This document shows positions 1-35,100 of a stretch of 64,000 nucleotides of DNA, in pieces (positions within the stretch are counted from its first letter, which is position 1; every line of letters begins with the position of its first letter). The notes beneath the pieces were generated by a model. It did no database searches. It was not told the origin of the DNA and was given only the letters and a program-made list of their open reading frames with translations. The stretch is from Haliclystus octoradiatus (Eukaryota > Cnidaria > Staurozoa > Stauromedusae > Haliclystidae): the NCBI GenBank assembly GCA_916610825.1, contig OU744446.1:987501-1051500 (forward strand), written 5' to 3'. Position numbers and translations under genes: made by a program.

Positions 1-401
1 CATTTAAAAAAATAATGATGTAGAAATTTCTTTCAGTACTTTGGTCAGCTTGGAAATATAAATTTCTCTAACATTAATTATTCCCAAATTGCCGTACCTG
101 GAGCCTAAAATTTACAATTTAAGTCACTTTTGGAATAATTATAATCTACAACAAATATTTGTATGAAGTTTATCATCATTATTGAGCTTTTCAATTTAAA
201 TTACCTGGTTATTTAATTAAAATGGGCGTGTCTGCATATCACAGCTAGAGTCACACCTACCCGAATGTGACGACCACCTGTCAACAACGACCATTCAATA
301 ATTTTGAACAAAACTCTAGATGAATATCACCTGCCCAATGGGGTCAACATCTTAGTGGCTGTTATATGCAGGTTTTATATTTATTTCTATTTTCATTTCA
401 G
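1..401. other. Upstream part of the ALDH1A-like gene, no exon assigned
   Basis: The first recognisable ALDH exon begins at 402 in phase 2, so at least one coding exon with the start codon must lie upstream. I searched these 401 bases for an ATG exon ending in one base before a GT donor and found none convincing. The sequence is AT-rich and reads as intron. Confidence 0.5.
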
Positions 402-3400
402 ATAACTCTAACCCTGAAGTGAAATACACTCAAGTAAAAGTCAACATATATTCAATTAAGTGTTTTTTCTCTTTGGATTGACACATAACTGTAGTGTGTT
501 ATTCATTTCTGTTGTCAGGTTTTCATCAATAATGAATTTCGTGATTCTGTGAGCGGAAAGAAGTTTCCGGTTCTCAATCCTTGCACAGGAAAGAAGACTT
601 GTGATGTTGCAGAGGGAGACAAGGTACTCCTTATTACTTACAAATTTATAAACAAGTTTATTTCTTATAAAACAAACTACACATGTCAGATTCCATTTGT
701 TCAAAACTATTTGAATCAATTTCTTTCATTTAAAATCGTCAATAACAATATTTTGGCTCTATACCTTTTATGTATTAGGCAATAAAGAAAGTGCATCTCT
801 TTGAGAAATGATCTCTGAACTTCACAAGCGCCTACGGGAGAGTTCCTGAACAGTTCACAGATATTGAAATTATCCTTAAAACTTCATGAAAATTTCACGA
901 ACCTTCCATTAACAATTGGGCATTTCACTTCCAGGAACCGATTCATGAACTGTTCAGGAACAATTGTTCATAAACTCTCCAGTAAATGTTCATGAACGCA
1001 TGGACTGTTTTTTCACAGGTTATAACGGTTGCTTTTTATTTGAATAGGCTGATGTTGATCTTGCTGTTGCGGCTGCAAAAGAGGCTTTCAAATTAGGTAG
1101 TCCATGGAGAACGATGGATGCATCAAAACGAGGCTATCTGATGAATAAATTAGCTGATCTCATTGAGAGAGATATTGATTACCTGGCAGTAAGTACAATT
1201 TTACATTCAAATGATATGATTGGCTGCTTAAGACAGGTTGGTCACTGTGACAGGTTTAATTGAACACACTCCTGAGAGAGATGTGCCATTTTAATATCTT
1301 AAAGAATAAAATTCTACACAGTGTTGAGGACATTTAACAAATATTGGGGGAGCTGTCGGATCCTTGTACTGGACGATAGGGGATAGATGGGGTGTTAGGA
1401 CATGCCCTCATATACTGCTTAAAAGATATAACCTAGAAAGCGCTCTAATAACACTTGCAATTTTCAAATTCCAAAAATTGGATGCTTTGTCATTATTCTA
1501 GCATGCTGAAGATCAGAATCAAGATTAGATCTGTCATTGAAATGTAACTTGATAATTTGATCCACTAAAGTCATAAAACATCCTTTTTTATTTGCCTGGT
1601 ATTTGAATGATATTATATTTTATTTCTTTTGCAGAGACTTGAAACACTTGACAATGGGAAGCCATTAAGTGACAGCAGGAATGTTGATTTACCTCTTGTC
1701 ATCAATTGTTATCGCTATTACGCTGGATGGTCTGATAAAATTCAAGGGAAGACAATCCCAACGGGTAACGAATCAATTGATTAATTAAGTTCAACAATGT
1801 TAACTCAAACAGAAAGCAACTTCATTGTAATTTTCTTCTGGTTCAATTAGATGGCAGCTATTTCGCATATACACGTCATGAACCTGTAGGAGTTGTTGGT
1901 CAGATCATTCCATGGAACTTTCCGGCATTGATGCAGGCATGGAAGCTTGGACCTGCTTTAGCGTGTGGTAATGTTGTTATTATGAAGCCAGCAGAACAAA
2001 CGCCATTGACAGCACTGTACATTGCTTCACTCATCAAAGAGGTACACATATAGATATTCCATTGGGTCACACAGATGGTGTAATATGCATGCTAGTCACT
2101 GGAACCACTGCAAATCAAGTTCATAAAGATGCCATGAACAGCTTATGAACATATACTGGAGCCTTTTATCAATATCTATGAACGCAAAGTGTGTGTGTGT
2201 GTGTGTGTGATGACGGTGAGGTCCATCTTTCACTGTATTCTCAGTTGATTTTTAAGTGCGATATTTGAGCTATATATCATTAGAATTATTGTTTTCCAGT
2301 TGTGCTTTTAATTACAATCAAATGTGATAGTTCAAGAACAGTGTGCCATTTCAACACGTTCATGAACTCCTTGAAATCCAGCTGTTGTCTTTTTACAAGG
2401 GAAGGTAATGTAAGGTAGTGATGAAGAGTTTTAATGGAAGTACATACATCTCTTTTTGGTTTCAGGCTGGCTTCCCCCCTGGTGTTGTCAACGTAGTACC
2501 AGGATATGGCCCAACAGCAGGAGCAGCTATCTCTGAACACATGGATATTGACAAAGTAGCATTTACAGGATCGACAGAGGTTAGTATTTAGCGATACCAA
2601 ATAACATATAACCAAAACAATCAGCTTGGTACAACACGGAGAGAGAAATTCAAATGAAAAGTAGCCCCTCCCCCACCAGCAGGCTATTTGTAAATTGATT
2701 GATGCAAAGTCCCAGGTGAGGATCGTAGTAACTAATGGTAGATTGTGAGCCACGTTGTATCCATGCTTTAGATTGGTCATCTTATTCAACAAGCAGCCGG
2801 CAAGACAAATCTGAAACGTGTCAGTCTTGAACTTGGTGGCAAGAGTCCTTTGATTGTGTTTGCTGATGCTGATCTTGACTTTGCAGTAGAAACAAGCCAT
2901 TTTGCGTTGTTCTTCAACCAAGGACAATGTTGCTGTGCAGGAAGTAGGACATTTGTTGAAGATTCGATATATGATGAATTTGTAAAGAAAAGTGTGGAAA
3001 GAGCAAAACGTCGCACTGTTGGTAATCCTTTTGATGCCAAAACAGAACAAGGACCACAGGTAAAAACAGATTAGACATCCTTACGTCTGCGCTTAGAAAT
3101 TTGCAAGATGCAGTATTATATATGGTGGGTGTTCTTCTCTTCAGGTTGACCAAGATCAATTTGATAAAATCCTAAATTTGATTGAAAGTGGTAAAAGTGA
3201 GGGCGCCAAACTTCAATGCGGTGGTAAACGTCATGGCAACGAGGGTTACTTTGTTGAACCAACTATCTTTTCTGATGTTAAAGACCACATGAAAATTGCC
3301 AAAGAAGAGGTAAAGCCTGTCAATAATAGCCACTGTCTTACAGGATCCAGTCAGATAAATTGACAGAAATCACTTTTATGCAAATCTAGTTGAGATGATA

Positions 3401-4719
3401 ACTTTTTTATAAAAGCAAATAATTATTAATGGTCATGTTTGTTTTAGATATTTGGACCTGTTCAGCAAATTATGAGATTCAAAGACATCAATGAATTAAT
3501 TGAACGATCTAACGAAACAACATATGGGTTAGCAGCTGGAATTGTCACAACAAGTTTGGATAAAGCAATGCAGGTGTCCCACGCCCTCAGGGTAGGAACA
3601 GTCTGGTAAGAAACAGGAGTACTAACTCACTTTGATAGAGTCATTCATTTCATCGCTGAGCGCTAACATTATGTTTTGTGTAGGGTCAACTGTTTTGATG
3701 TTCTGAATGCCCACTGTCCGTTCGGGGGATACAAAATGTCTGGTTGCGGAAGAGAGCTGTAAGTAGCTTATATGTTAGTGAACCTAGCAGTTTATTTCAG
3801 AGTTAGAGATTGCCTGGTATCACTTCGGCTGCTGCTGATTGCTCAACATTGTTGAAACAGAGATTCACGTTTTACAGTTGTGATAACTCTCAAAGTCTAT
3901 CTTTGGTTTAACCACATCATACTGACAATCATCTTTGTGTGTGAAACTACTTGAAGTAGAAACATTTCTTATCTTAAACTCTCAAGATAAATGATGCAGT
4001 AAAAATAACTTATGATTTCTTTACTTTTTTCTCTTTCAGTGGTGAATATGCGTTAGAGCAGTACACAGAAATTAAAACGGTAAACACACAATTCATTATA
4101 AAATTGTCTGTAATAGTTCAATTATGCCAACGGTAGGAATCACTTCTACTGACTTTTCAAAGAAACCAATCTTAACATTTTGAATAAAGTAACGCTTTTG
4201 TGCCCAACTTGAAAATAACCACTGTACAATGAAACATGTGTTTATCTACTAATCAGACATGAAAGTACAAATGTTGAAAATAGACTAAACTGAAACATCA
4301 ACAAAAGAATTAACAATTTCATGTCTGAATAATTTATAATCTCTCAACTATCACCAACCGAGATGCAGTGGCTATGGTGGTGGTTATACAAATGGAATGT
4401 TGTAGTTCGATTCCTCTTCAAAGAATTATTTATTTTATTTTCATTTCAATCTCGACATCTTCGAATTTAATCAACAAAAGCCACATCACATGCGTCCGGT
4501 AAGAGCGATGTGATCGATGGAACACTAGAACAGACCCTGATGGATGGTATTAAAGTTGACTGTGAACTAAAAAGGCTTTATGAAGAGAATAGTTCTATGT
4601 CAGTGAACACACAATAAACAGGTTCTCTTACCAGAAGAGCGTTGATTGGTTATCTTGCTTTGAAATTATTAATATTTTTATTATAGGTTTACGTCAAAGT
4701 TCCTCAAAAGAACTCTTGA
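402..4719 (+). CDS. ALDH1A-like: ALDH1A-like retinaldehyde dehydrogenase, 5' end missing
   Basis: NAD-dependent aldehyde dehydrogenase of the ALDH1A (retinal dehydrogenase) type, which oxidises retinaldehyde to retinoic acid in the cytosol. Exons, all with AG/GT borders and compatible phases: 402-433, 519-623, 1048-1188, 1635-1764, 1851-2041, 2466-2579, 2772-3059, 3145-3309, 3448-3605, 3684-3758, 4040-4079, 4687-4719. Visible signatures: [16 protein letters not shown] and [20 protein letters not shown] (cofactor fold), FTGSTE, the glutamate motif LELGGKSP, the catalytic cysteine segment [22 protein letters not shown], and the terminal VKVPQKNS, which is nearly the ALDH1A C-terminus. The start exon is not identified. 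Against ALDH1A only a few dozen N-terminal residues are lacking. Family assignment is firm; the ALDH1A rather than ALDH2 placing rests on SGKKFPV, the WRTMDAS run and the C-terminus. Confidence 0.93.
783..1018. repeat. GTTCATGAAC-family copy in an ALDH1A-like intron
   Basis: Repeated TGAACAGTTC, TTCATGAACTGTTC and CATGAACGCATGGACTGTTTTT, ending near a TTTTTTCACAGG that resembles the family end. Degenerate. Confidence 0.5.
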
Positions 4720-5490
4720 ATAGCAAAGGAAAAAAAGATGAGGAACTTACTGTTTGAAATAAATGCCAGATTCTATTCATTAAAAATTCCATGTGAAACA
4801 TAACCAACGTAACCATTGTACTTGGATGTAAATTATATTTTCTGTAAACAGCTAAAACGATGTTTCCATTTGATAACAAAACAAAAGAAGTGTCTTCAGT
4901 GTGTAATATTTTTGAAATTGATTTAATAAAACTATACATTTTAATTTTAAAATTACCTTTCAATGAATAAAAGGGTTTCTTCTTACATATGTATAGGGTC
5001 CTAACATTTGAGATAAATTTACATTAATGCTTAAAGAGATTAATATACATATAATAATGATACTAGCGGAATTTAAGATTGTACCGATATGTACAGCTGT
5101 ATAATTATTCACATTAATAAATTATCACAAATAAAAATGGATATTTACCATTTTTAACATCTTGAACTGTGATCCTAAAACAGTTGTGTTTGCCTGCACA
5201 ATGAAATTGTAATTTTTGAGGTTTAATTTGATCTTCAAATGGAAAAGATTGGGCTTTTGAGCGGCATAATTAACCCAAGCTTGACCAGCCAAATGTCAAA
5301 TCAAACGCCAATAATGAAACATTGAAGACTTAGAAAAAAATATCATGATAATTATTGACGTTCAATGTTTCAACATATCGAGCAGCGTGTTGTGAAGTAA
5401 TCTAAAGAAGATTACATGATCTAATATGATTGGGGGTACAGTCTTGAATATTAATTTAGATGGAAAATATTTAATTTATTTAAAGTGCTA
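4720..5490. other. Convergent spacer between ALDH1A-like and CEP120 3' ends
   Basis: About 770 bases between the stop codons of two genes that point at each other. It should hold both 3' UTRs. On the minus strand an AATAAA lies at 5475-5480, only about ten bases past the CEP120 stop. I see no further gene. Confidence 0.5.
4924..4970 (+). promoter_or_regulatory. Candidate polyadenylation signals of the ALDH1A-like gene
   Basis: Two AATAAA hexamers, at about 4924-4929 and 4965-4970, lie 205-250 bases after the ALDH stop codon and are the first such signals downstream on this strand. Inference from motif and position only. Confidence 0.4.
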
Positions 5491-20891
<15,401 letters not shown>

Positions 20892-22074
20892 ATCAAGTTA
20901 TTTAACATAAATACGATATAATTTGGAAGATGCGGATAGCCAAGCAAGACCAGGAATCAGGTTAAGACTGATATCAACGGAGCGCGTTCAGTCAGTTACC
21001 TAGCTATCAAAACGGGTTAATATTGACTGTAAACAACATAATTATATCTTCTTTTCGATGAATGACATTTACACAGCCACAACGAATTAATTTGAAAGGA
21101 TATAACTATGAAAAGAGCATTCAATAACATGAAATGCGACGAAAACCCGCCAGTAGGATTCTTCTCGTTACTTTGAATTTGAAAACATAAAGACCTCCAA
21201 TGCCTCGTAATGGTTTACCGCGAAAGAAGGCACAATCTAAATCCTCTTATCTCGGTCTGAATCGGGATTTTCTATTAAGATTGAATCTGAATCGGGATTA
21301 ATCAGATAGATCGACCAATTCGTACTTCTACAGTTATAAAAGTTGCTAATGTTTCTAATGTTAATGCATAAGAAGCAGGGGAGGGCAGCGAATAAATCTT
21401 TTGAGCATTATATTTCTATGCAAAGAATGTCCAGTGCTGTCCAGTGAGCATAAGCATTCCATTAATATTAATATCCCATCCCACAAATTCAGAAAAGGTT
21501 TTGCAACTTGCTTTCATTTATAGAAACGAGGGATTCGATTTACTATGAATTATATGGTCGTTTTGGTTACGCTGCATTTGCTATGACAACATTACTTCAG
21601 ACATGACGCCATCCTCTCCAAGAACTGAGAACTGTGACAGACATTGCGTCATATCAATTACATAATTTTGTGTCATGTTTACTACATCCGGATGTGCTGC
21701 AATTGCCCCCATAAAAAGAGGGAATTAATGCTCTCCTTCTTTGACATGATTTCTAGAGCTTTGATCGATTTTTCACCATTGTGAAATACAATTTCAAGAA
21801 GATATCGTACCTAACAGTATCTAACAGCACATTCCATAAATTAAAAATCAATATTCAAGGGGTTTGTCTCTTAATGATCCAGTTTTCCAAATTTGCCCCA
21901 GGGCATAACCCCAGCCACGTGACTCAATCCCAGGCCGTGGCCGTATGTGCACTTTGATCAGTGATTTTCGCTTTCAGCTTTTATCGCAATTTTTGGTGCG
22001 TGAGTTCCCAAATCAAATTCATTTCAACTCTTGCTTGGTGAAATCGCCATCGACTTCTCAACACACAATTCATC
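20892..22074. promoter_or_regulatory. Divergent spacer between CEP120 and REEP starts
   Basis: The CEP120 and REEP-like start codons face away from each other, 1183 bases apart, so this interval should hold both 5' UTRs and promoters. I see no TATA box I would defend and no coding exon. Around 21895-21950 there is a short GC-richer patch. Confidence 0.5.
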
Positions 22075-25262
<3,188 letters not shown>

Positions 25263-25919
25263 AAGAAATGAACACATTAAATAAACACTGACTAATAATT
25301 CTAACGCTATCGTTAGACTCATACATCATGGCTGTTCATTTTGTTTAAATGTCATTTCACCTTCAAACTATTTATATGGCAAAAGAAACTATAGCTGTTT
25401 ATTGTATCATATTTGTTGACGCTGTTTGTTTATAAAACAATTTACATGATTTTTTATTGTTATCATGTTTATTTGTTATAGAAGGAATAAAAAAGATGAA
25501 TAGGATATGTGCAATAAATGAAGAGAATAAATCAGACCGGTTTGTGTATTAATATGTGTTGTATTGATTGAATATCGGTTAAAAGTGTCTCTTTCCATTA
25601 CAATATTATTATTCAGATCATGTGCTTAGTTTAGTTATGAATGATGCTAGAGAACTCTGTATAGAAGTAGACTTGGATAATCATTAATATTCCTTGGTTA
25701 GAAAGTTAACAGTTCATCAGATTTTCAGAATGAAAATAATCATCTATTAATTGTGAGAACTGAAGTCATCAAGGTGGGAAAGGTTCCAGTCTATGTCCGA
25801 GGTCGGCAGTGCTATAGCTAAAATCTGTTCTGGGTTTACTAATCAAATTAAAACCAGATGATTTCAAATGATGCCACCATGTATGTCTTGTAAGTTTCAA
25901 CAGTCTGTGTTCATCATAT
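25263..25919. other. Convergent spacer between REEP and CaMK4-like 3' ends
   Basis: Holds the REEP 3' UTR with its AATAAA cluster and, on the other strand, the CaMK4-like 3' UTR. No other gene seen. Confidence 0.5.
25486..25531 (+). promoter_or_regulatory. Cluster of polyadenylation signals after the REEP gene
   Basis: AATAAA hexamers at 25486-25491, 25513-25518 and 25526-25531 lie 220-270 bases past the REEP stop. Confidence 0.5.
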
Positions 25920-30293
<4,374 letters not shown>

Positions 30294-30622
30294 TGTAATG
30301 CGACTAAATCGTTATCGAGTGCACTGATGAATGGATTCAGGTGTCGCAGTGGTACTAATATATTATGTCTGCTTCAAAGTCTTCTATTTTGGTCAACGTT
30401 TTTGAAGTTTACAAATATGATCAGCAAATAAAGGCATTCCACAGAAAATATGGATTCTTTTTACTTAAATTCAAAAGAGATGTCACACATTCATATAACG
30501 TGTTTTCGTTTACAAAACAAAAACTCGTAGCTTCGCAATCGCAGAGTCCAATTTCGATTTTCATTACTAAACCTGTTCACTGAAAGGTTTCTCAAGTTGC
30601 TTAGCAACCGCTAGCATACATA
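30294..30622. promoter_or_regulatory. Divergent spacer upstream of CaMK4-like and the X-box candidate
   Basis: 329 bases between the CaMK4-like start codon (minus) and an ATG at 30623 (plus). It contains the X-box at 30596-30608. An ATG-led open frame at 30365-30583 on the plus strand has no recognisable content. Confidence 0.4.
30596..30608. promoter_or_regulatory. X-box (RFX transcription-factor site)
   Basis: GTTGCTTAGCAAC is a near-perfect palindrome that fits the X-box form GTNRCY-N(0-3)-RGYAAC, the site through which RFX factors switch on ciliary genes. It lies 15 bases before the ATG at 30623 and about 300 bases upstream of the CaMK4-like start. Motif seen directly; function inferred. 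Confidence 0.5.
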
Positions 30623-31195
30623 ATGGCGTCAACAAACTTATTTGCAAAAAGGTAATCAGAATTCACATTTCAATCAGCTTCAGAATGGATAAATGTTATT
30701 GGCTTATCGGGTAGATATTATCGTATCAGTGTATTCTTTACAAAGCATGATGTGAAAGACCTTGAAGACACCTGCTAAATCAGATCTTAAGTTGACAGTA
30801 CGAATAGAAAAAGCGTGAAATTTTGAAATGGAATTGATATCATTATCACCGACAGTGGTGAAATCTTCAGTGGTTGACTAGCAACAACAAACAGCATAGC
30901 AAACAAAACAAAAGTGAAATATAACAATCTATGTTATAAAATAATCCAATCATGTTCCCTTGCTCGTACGAGTTTGATTCGCTCTAAAAATAATTAGTCA
31001 TGCTAATTTTGATAACTAATTCACAAAACAATTTTGAAATTACATAGATGCATTGTTACTTAATTTCTTAGATGCATCCTACAGATAGAAGACGCCAACA
31101 TTAAATGTTACAGTATTATGATAAGATTAAACTTTGATAGATCAGAGTCCGAGTCCAATACGTCCGATAGAGCTTTGATAGAGATTAAAAGATAG
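30623..31195 (+). CDS. Candidate small two-exon gene, unrecognised
   Basis: An ATG at 30623 opens MASTNLFAKR and runs into a GT donor after 30651. An in-phase continuation follows a good acceptor at 31071: exon 31072-31195, ending with TAG, giving 50 aa in all with a charged second half (RSESESNTSDR). An AATAAA lies about 105 bases later (31300-31305). I recognise no family. The first exon is supported mainly by its promoter-like position directly behind an X-box; the second exon is an open stretch of 41 codons that could occur by chance. The true continuation may be elsewhere. Confidence 0.25.
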
Positions 31196-32176
31196 AATAG
31201 GCTAACAGTCATAAAAATCACAAGAAGGATCAGCAGATGTTTTTATGTTGTTCTGCAAAACGCAATGTATAGAATCATGTAAACAAGTTAATGCCTTTAA
31301 ATAAAACATGGCGTAACTGAAACAATTCGATTTTCGTCTGCTCATAGTTTCAAATGATTTTTTTCGTTCTATCTAATTAATAATACCATAATGTTAGCTC
31401 CAAAGTCTATATCAACATTTTGTAGCATGTAACAAGTTGAATAATTTTTTTAGAGAAAGCAAGGATAATGAAATTTAATGGCATAGTGGAAATTCTATAT
31501 TGTATCACAAACACAAGTGTGTGAATAAATGTCATCTGTAATTTAATAGCATCACACATGTAGTACAGAAGACCATGTCAAACACCACAATAAATTCTAG
31601 GGGTGTAACACACCCCCAATACAAATTTTTGACTCATATTTCAGACAATTTTGAGACGAAAAATTGCAAAATCATGCAATTTTGAAGGAATTACTAAAGC
31701 TCCCAAATATGCCAATTCCACACCCTTTTTGGGCAAAATGGACAAATAAACCGACCGGAAGCATGTAACTACGTCCGTGCCTGTCGGCAAGTATATGTAG
31801 CTGTGCTAGATAGTTTGACTAAAACTAACTCAAGCATTGTTTGAGAAAACACATAATATCGCATACGTCTTATCAGAATAGTTACGATTTGTCAACAATT
31901 TGTGATTGGTTAATAAAGTGATACGTAGCCTACCAATGGACTTGTTGTCACCATTACAAGACCTCCGATAGATTATTAAGGAATTTAAACTAATAATTAG
32001 TTTATACTTAATCAACGTTATAACTGTATGTATATATTTATATATTTTGTGCATCTCATAGCTTGAAATTTTCCAGCAGTCCAATGAAAAAAATGCCTAT
32101 AATGATGATGATATTGTCAATATATTTTATTAACTATTTACAAAAGCCAAACAAATTTGGAAAGAAAAATTCTATG
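31196..32176. other. Spacer without recognised gene
   Basis: AT-rich sequence between the small candidate gene and the 3' end of the C3orf38 homologue. A minus-strand open frame at 31830-32084 has low-complexity composition and no family resemblance. It probably contains the 3' UTR of the C3orf38 homologue. Confidence 0.4.
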
Positions 32177-35100
32177 TTACGTTAACTGGATTGATCTATA
32201 ATCAGATAAACAATTATCATTATTTGAAATTTTAATATATAATTTACTTGATTTTATTTTCCAGTTATTTTGTAGTGTTGGATCACGTATCAAATAAAAT
32301 ACTTGTTTGAAAATACCAATCGGTTGATTTTGACCTTTGTGCACCGTTCCAGATGCCTCGATCATGGCTAAACCAAACTCATCAATTTTACCCTGCACAG
32401 AATCAGAAGGGTTTAGTATCATTTGATGTTTTCTACCAAGATTTAAAATAAAGTTATTAACAGCATTTGAGTTGTTTAGTTCTTCGGAGTATTGCTGTGT
32501 CTGTGATTCATACAGAAATGTAAACTGACAATCACCCCAAAAGTGATCCGTATTCCATTGTGAATTACGTTCTTGATTAGTTAGCTCTTTCTGTGTGGAA
32601 CAGATTGCATTAAACAAAGTGAAATACCATGGTATAAAACTTTCTGCTAATTGTTGACCAATCGGTTGTTTCATGTGTCTTTCGTGGGTGTGATGAGCAG
32701 GATTAATCAATTCCACCTGAGTTATATTTGGAATGCTCTGGAACTGGAATATAACAAATGAAAATAAAATAAAAATAAGTAGCAACAGAATACAAGCATT
32801 GCATAAATTGTTAAAAACATATTGACATACACTTTGCGGGAACTTACAATGAAATCAAACCAGTCCTGGTCCTGCGCGATTGTGATAATGGGATTGAATG
32901 ACAAATTTCGAACACATCCCCTGTGAAAATAGTCCATGAACGTTAAATGGTCCAATTTCATGAACTATTCATGAACTGAGCGTGTTCATAAACAGGCCAT
33001 TTAATAATGTTCATGAACTGCTTTCGGGTGTTCATTGGCAGTTTCTGAATGACTGTAAAGTTCTTGAACAGTTCAGGGAAATGTGTAAAGTTCATAGAGA
33101 TTTGTGAAGTTGTTGAAAAGTTTATGAATATTTGTAAAGTTCTTGAACTGTTAATGAACCCTCCAGATTTACAGGGGCTGTAGCTTCAAAAAGAAATTGT
33201 TTGTGAGTCTGAAATACTGTGAAATGAAACAAAGAATGACCAGAATCTGAGTTTGGACTTGCGAGATTGCATCACAATTTATTACGCCTTTTTAAATGGC
33301 TTGCATACTACAGTTAAAATCTCAATGCATCACCTTGCAATTAATAAAAAACGTTTAATAAAAAAAATGATTCAATAAATTTACAAAATAATTGGCAAAA
33401 AATTTCTAAATAAGTCATTGCTCTGAGGACCACTCGAGACACTAAAGGAGAAAAATCAAAAGTGAAATTCATTTGCCCTCCTGTGATTCATATGAAACTG
33501 TGCACCAATGGATAATTGTGAAAACATTATTTGGTTCCGACAAGCATGTAATGCAGACAGTCAATTCTTCCAAGTGTGATGAATACAAAATCTGTCTGCG
33601 TCACAACTCACAGGATAGATTTTCTCCCCCTTACCGTTGATATATTTCTTTGCTGTTGAACTGTTTTGATCCTGCTCACTGCCTCCTGATCGTCTCGGTT
33701 CCAAAAAGAGAGAACCATATCAACAAGAGCAGATTTCTCAGAATTTATCTCAGGTACAATTTTATTTTCAACTAAATAGCTAAACAGCATATTTCGTTTC
33801 ATTTTCTTTCTATGCAGTAACTGTTTTGCGCTTGGGCAGTATGACAGGATAGCTCTAATTGCCTCTAAAAGAACAATAAAATAGAATTAATTTAAAGTTT
33901 GAAAATTAGGACTCTAGAATCAATTAGTAGATCATTATATATTATTGACATTGAGTTTCAACTTTAGTTGAAATACATTATTTTTAACAGAAGCTTCTGT
34001 GATAAACATTTGACAGAAAAAACAATTGGCAACAACATATTTAATATTTTATTTTCCACGACGTTTCAACCACGACTTGTGATCATTTCAAGTGAACAAA
34101 AACAATTTATGAAAACCTAAACTTACTATACCTATTTTGAAATTTAATTACTTTTTACTCAACTCGATTAAAGACTCGATAAAATCAATAGTCTTTTAGT
34201 AATGTATTAAATTTTTGTACAATTTTATTGTTCTACATTCATTGTTTTTACATTTTAAATTTCAAAATAGGTATAGTAAGTTTAGGTTTTCATAAATATT
34301 TTTAATTCACTTCAAAATGATCACAAGTTGTGATTGAAACGTTGTGGAAAATAAAATATTAAATATGTTGTTACTAGCCTAATGGTTTTTTCTGTCAAAT
34401 ACATTAATTTTGGCACTTCAAAACTTATATTTTTATTACCATAAATATATTATCTTTATCAAAATATGCATTATTTCGCCATCAAAATTTACAGTTGACC
34501 ATATCATATTGAGTTACATCGTTCAATTCATACAAAGATTATCGTCATACCGAAGATTAACGCCTTAACGGTAACATAGTCGTAGTTCAGGAAACAAGAA
34601 AAAGCGATGTGAAATATATTCCATTATTTGATTGCGTATAATAATATATTACTGAGAAATGCAAGCAAGTAGAAGAATTTTGCACAGTAAATGTATTGAA
34701 TTTTTAAATAAACTATAAAAGGAACAATCTGATTGTTTTATAAATTCAAGCTTATTTTCAATACATTAATAAAAATATCAACATAGAAATGATAAAATTG
34801 TATGGATAATTAGTTTTAATTATAATACTTTAAGCTTCACGTGGTTTCTTTCTTGCCTTCTTAGCTGCAAAGTCATGAATGATGTAGTGCGTTGCATACA
34901 TGTAGCCTCGAATCAGTGTAAATAAATAGACATCTAACCTATTGTATTTAGAGTAGTGTTGTAGAGGTCAGTGATTGGAAAAGATCAATTATATTATACT
35001 GTGTGGTGATTGTTGTTAGTTACTTAAGTACATGTCTTTAGATTATTGTTTGAGCTGCGGGACTCAACAGAATGACATCTTGAAAATCAATTGAACGCAA

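Noticed and set aside
2286-3050. 254-codon open frame on the minus strand
   Set aside because: It runs antisense over two clear ALDH exons and an intron and has no family likeness.
4355-4425. tRNA-like stretch with TAGTTCGATTCC
   Set aside because: It resembles a B box, but no A box at the right distance and no cloverleaf could be drawn; at best a decayed tRNA-derived SINE.
30365-30583. 72-codon plus-strand open frame beside the CaMK4-like start
   Set aside because: No splice, family or composition support; it falls in promoter sequence.
32744-32785. MLLIFILFSF as a signal peptide of the C3orf38 homologue
   Set aside because: These codons are read through the pyrimidine-rich end of an intron; the acceptor AG lies right before the family-like part, and the true N-terminus is the exon at 37231-37114.
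34830-34915. Minus-strand open stretch YMYATHYIIHDFAAKKARKK
   Set aside because: It looks protein-like, but it has a stop, no partner exon and no family I recognise, and it lies inside the C3orf38-homologue intron. Left unannotated.
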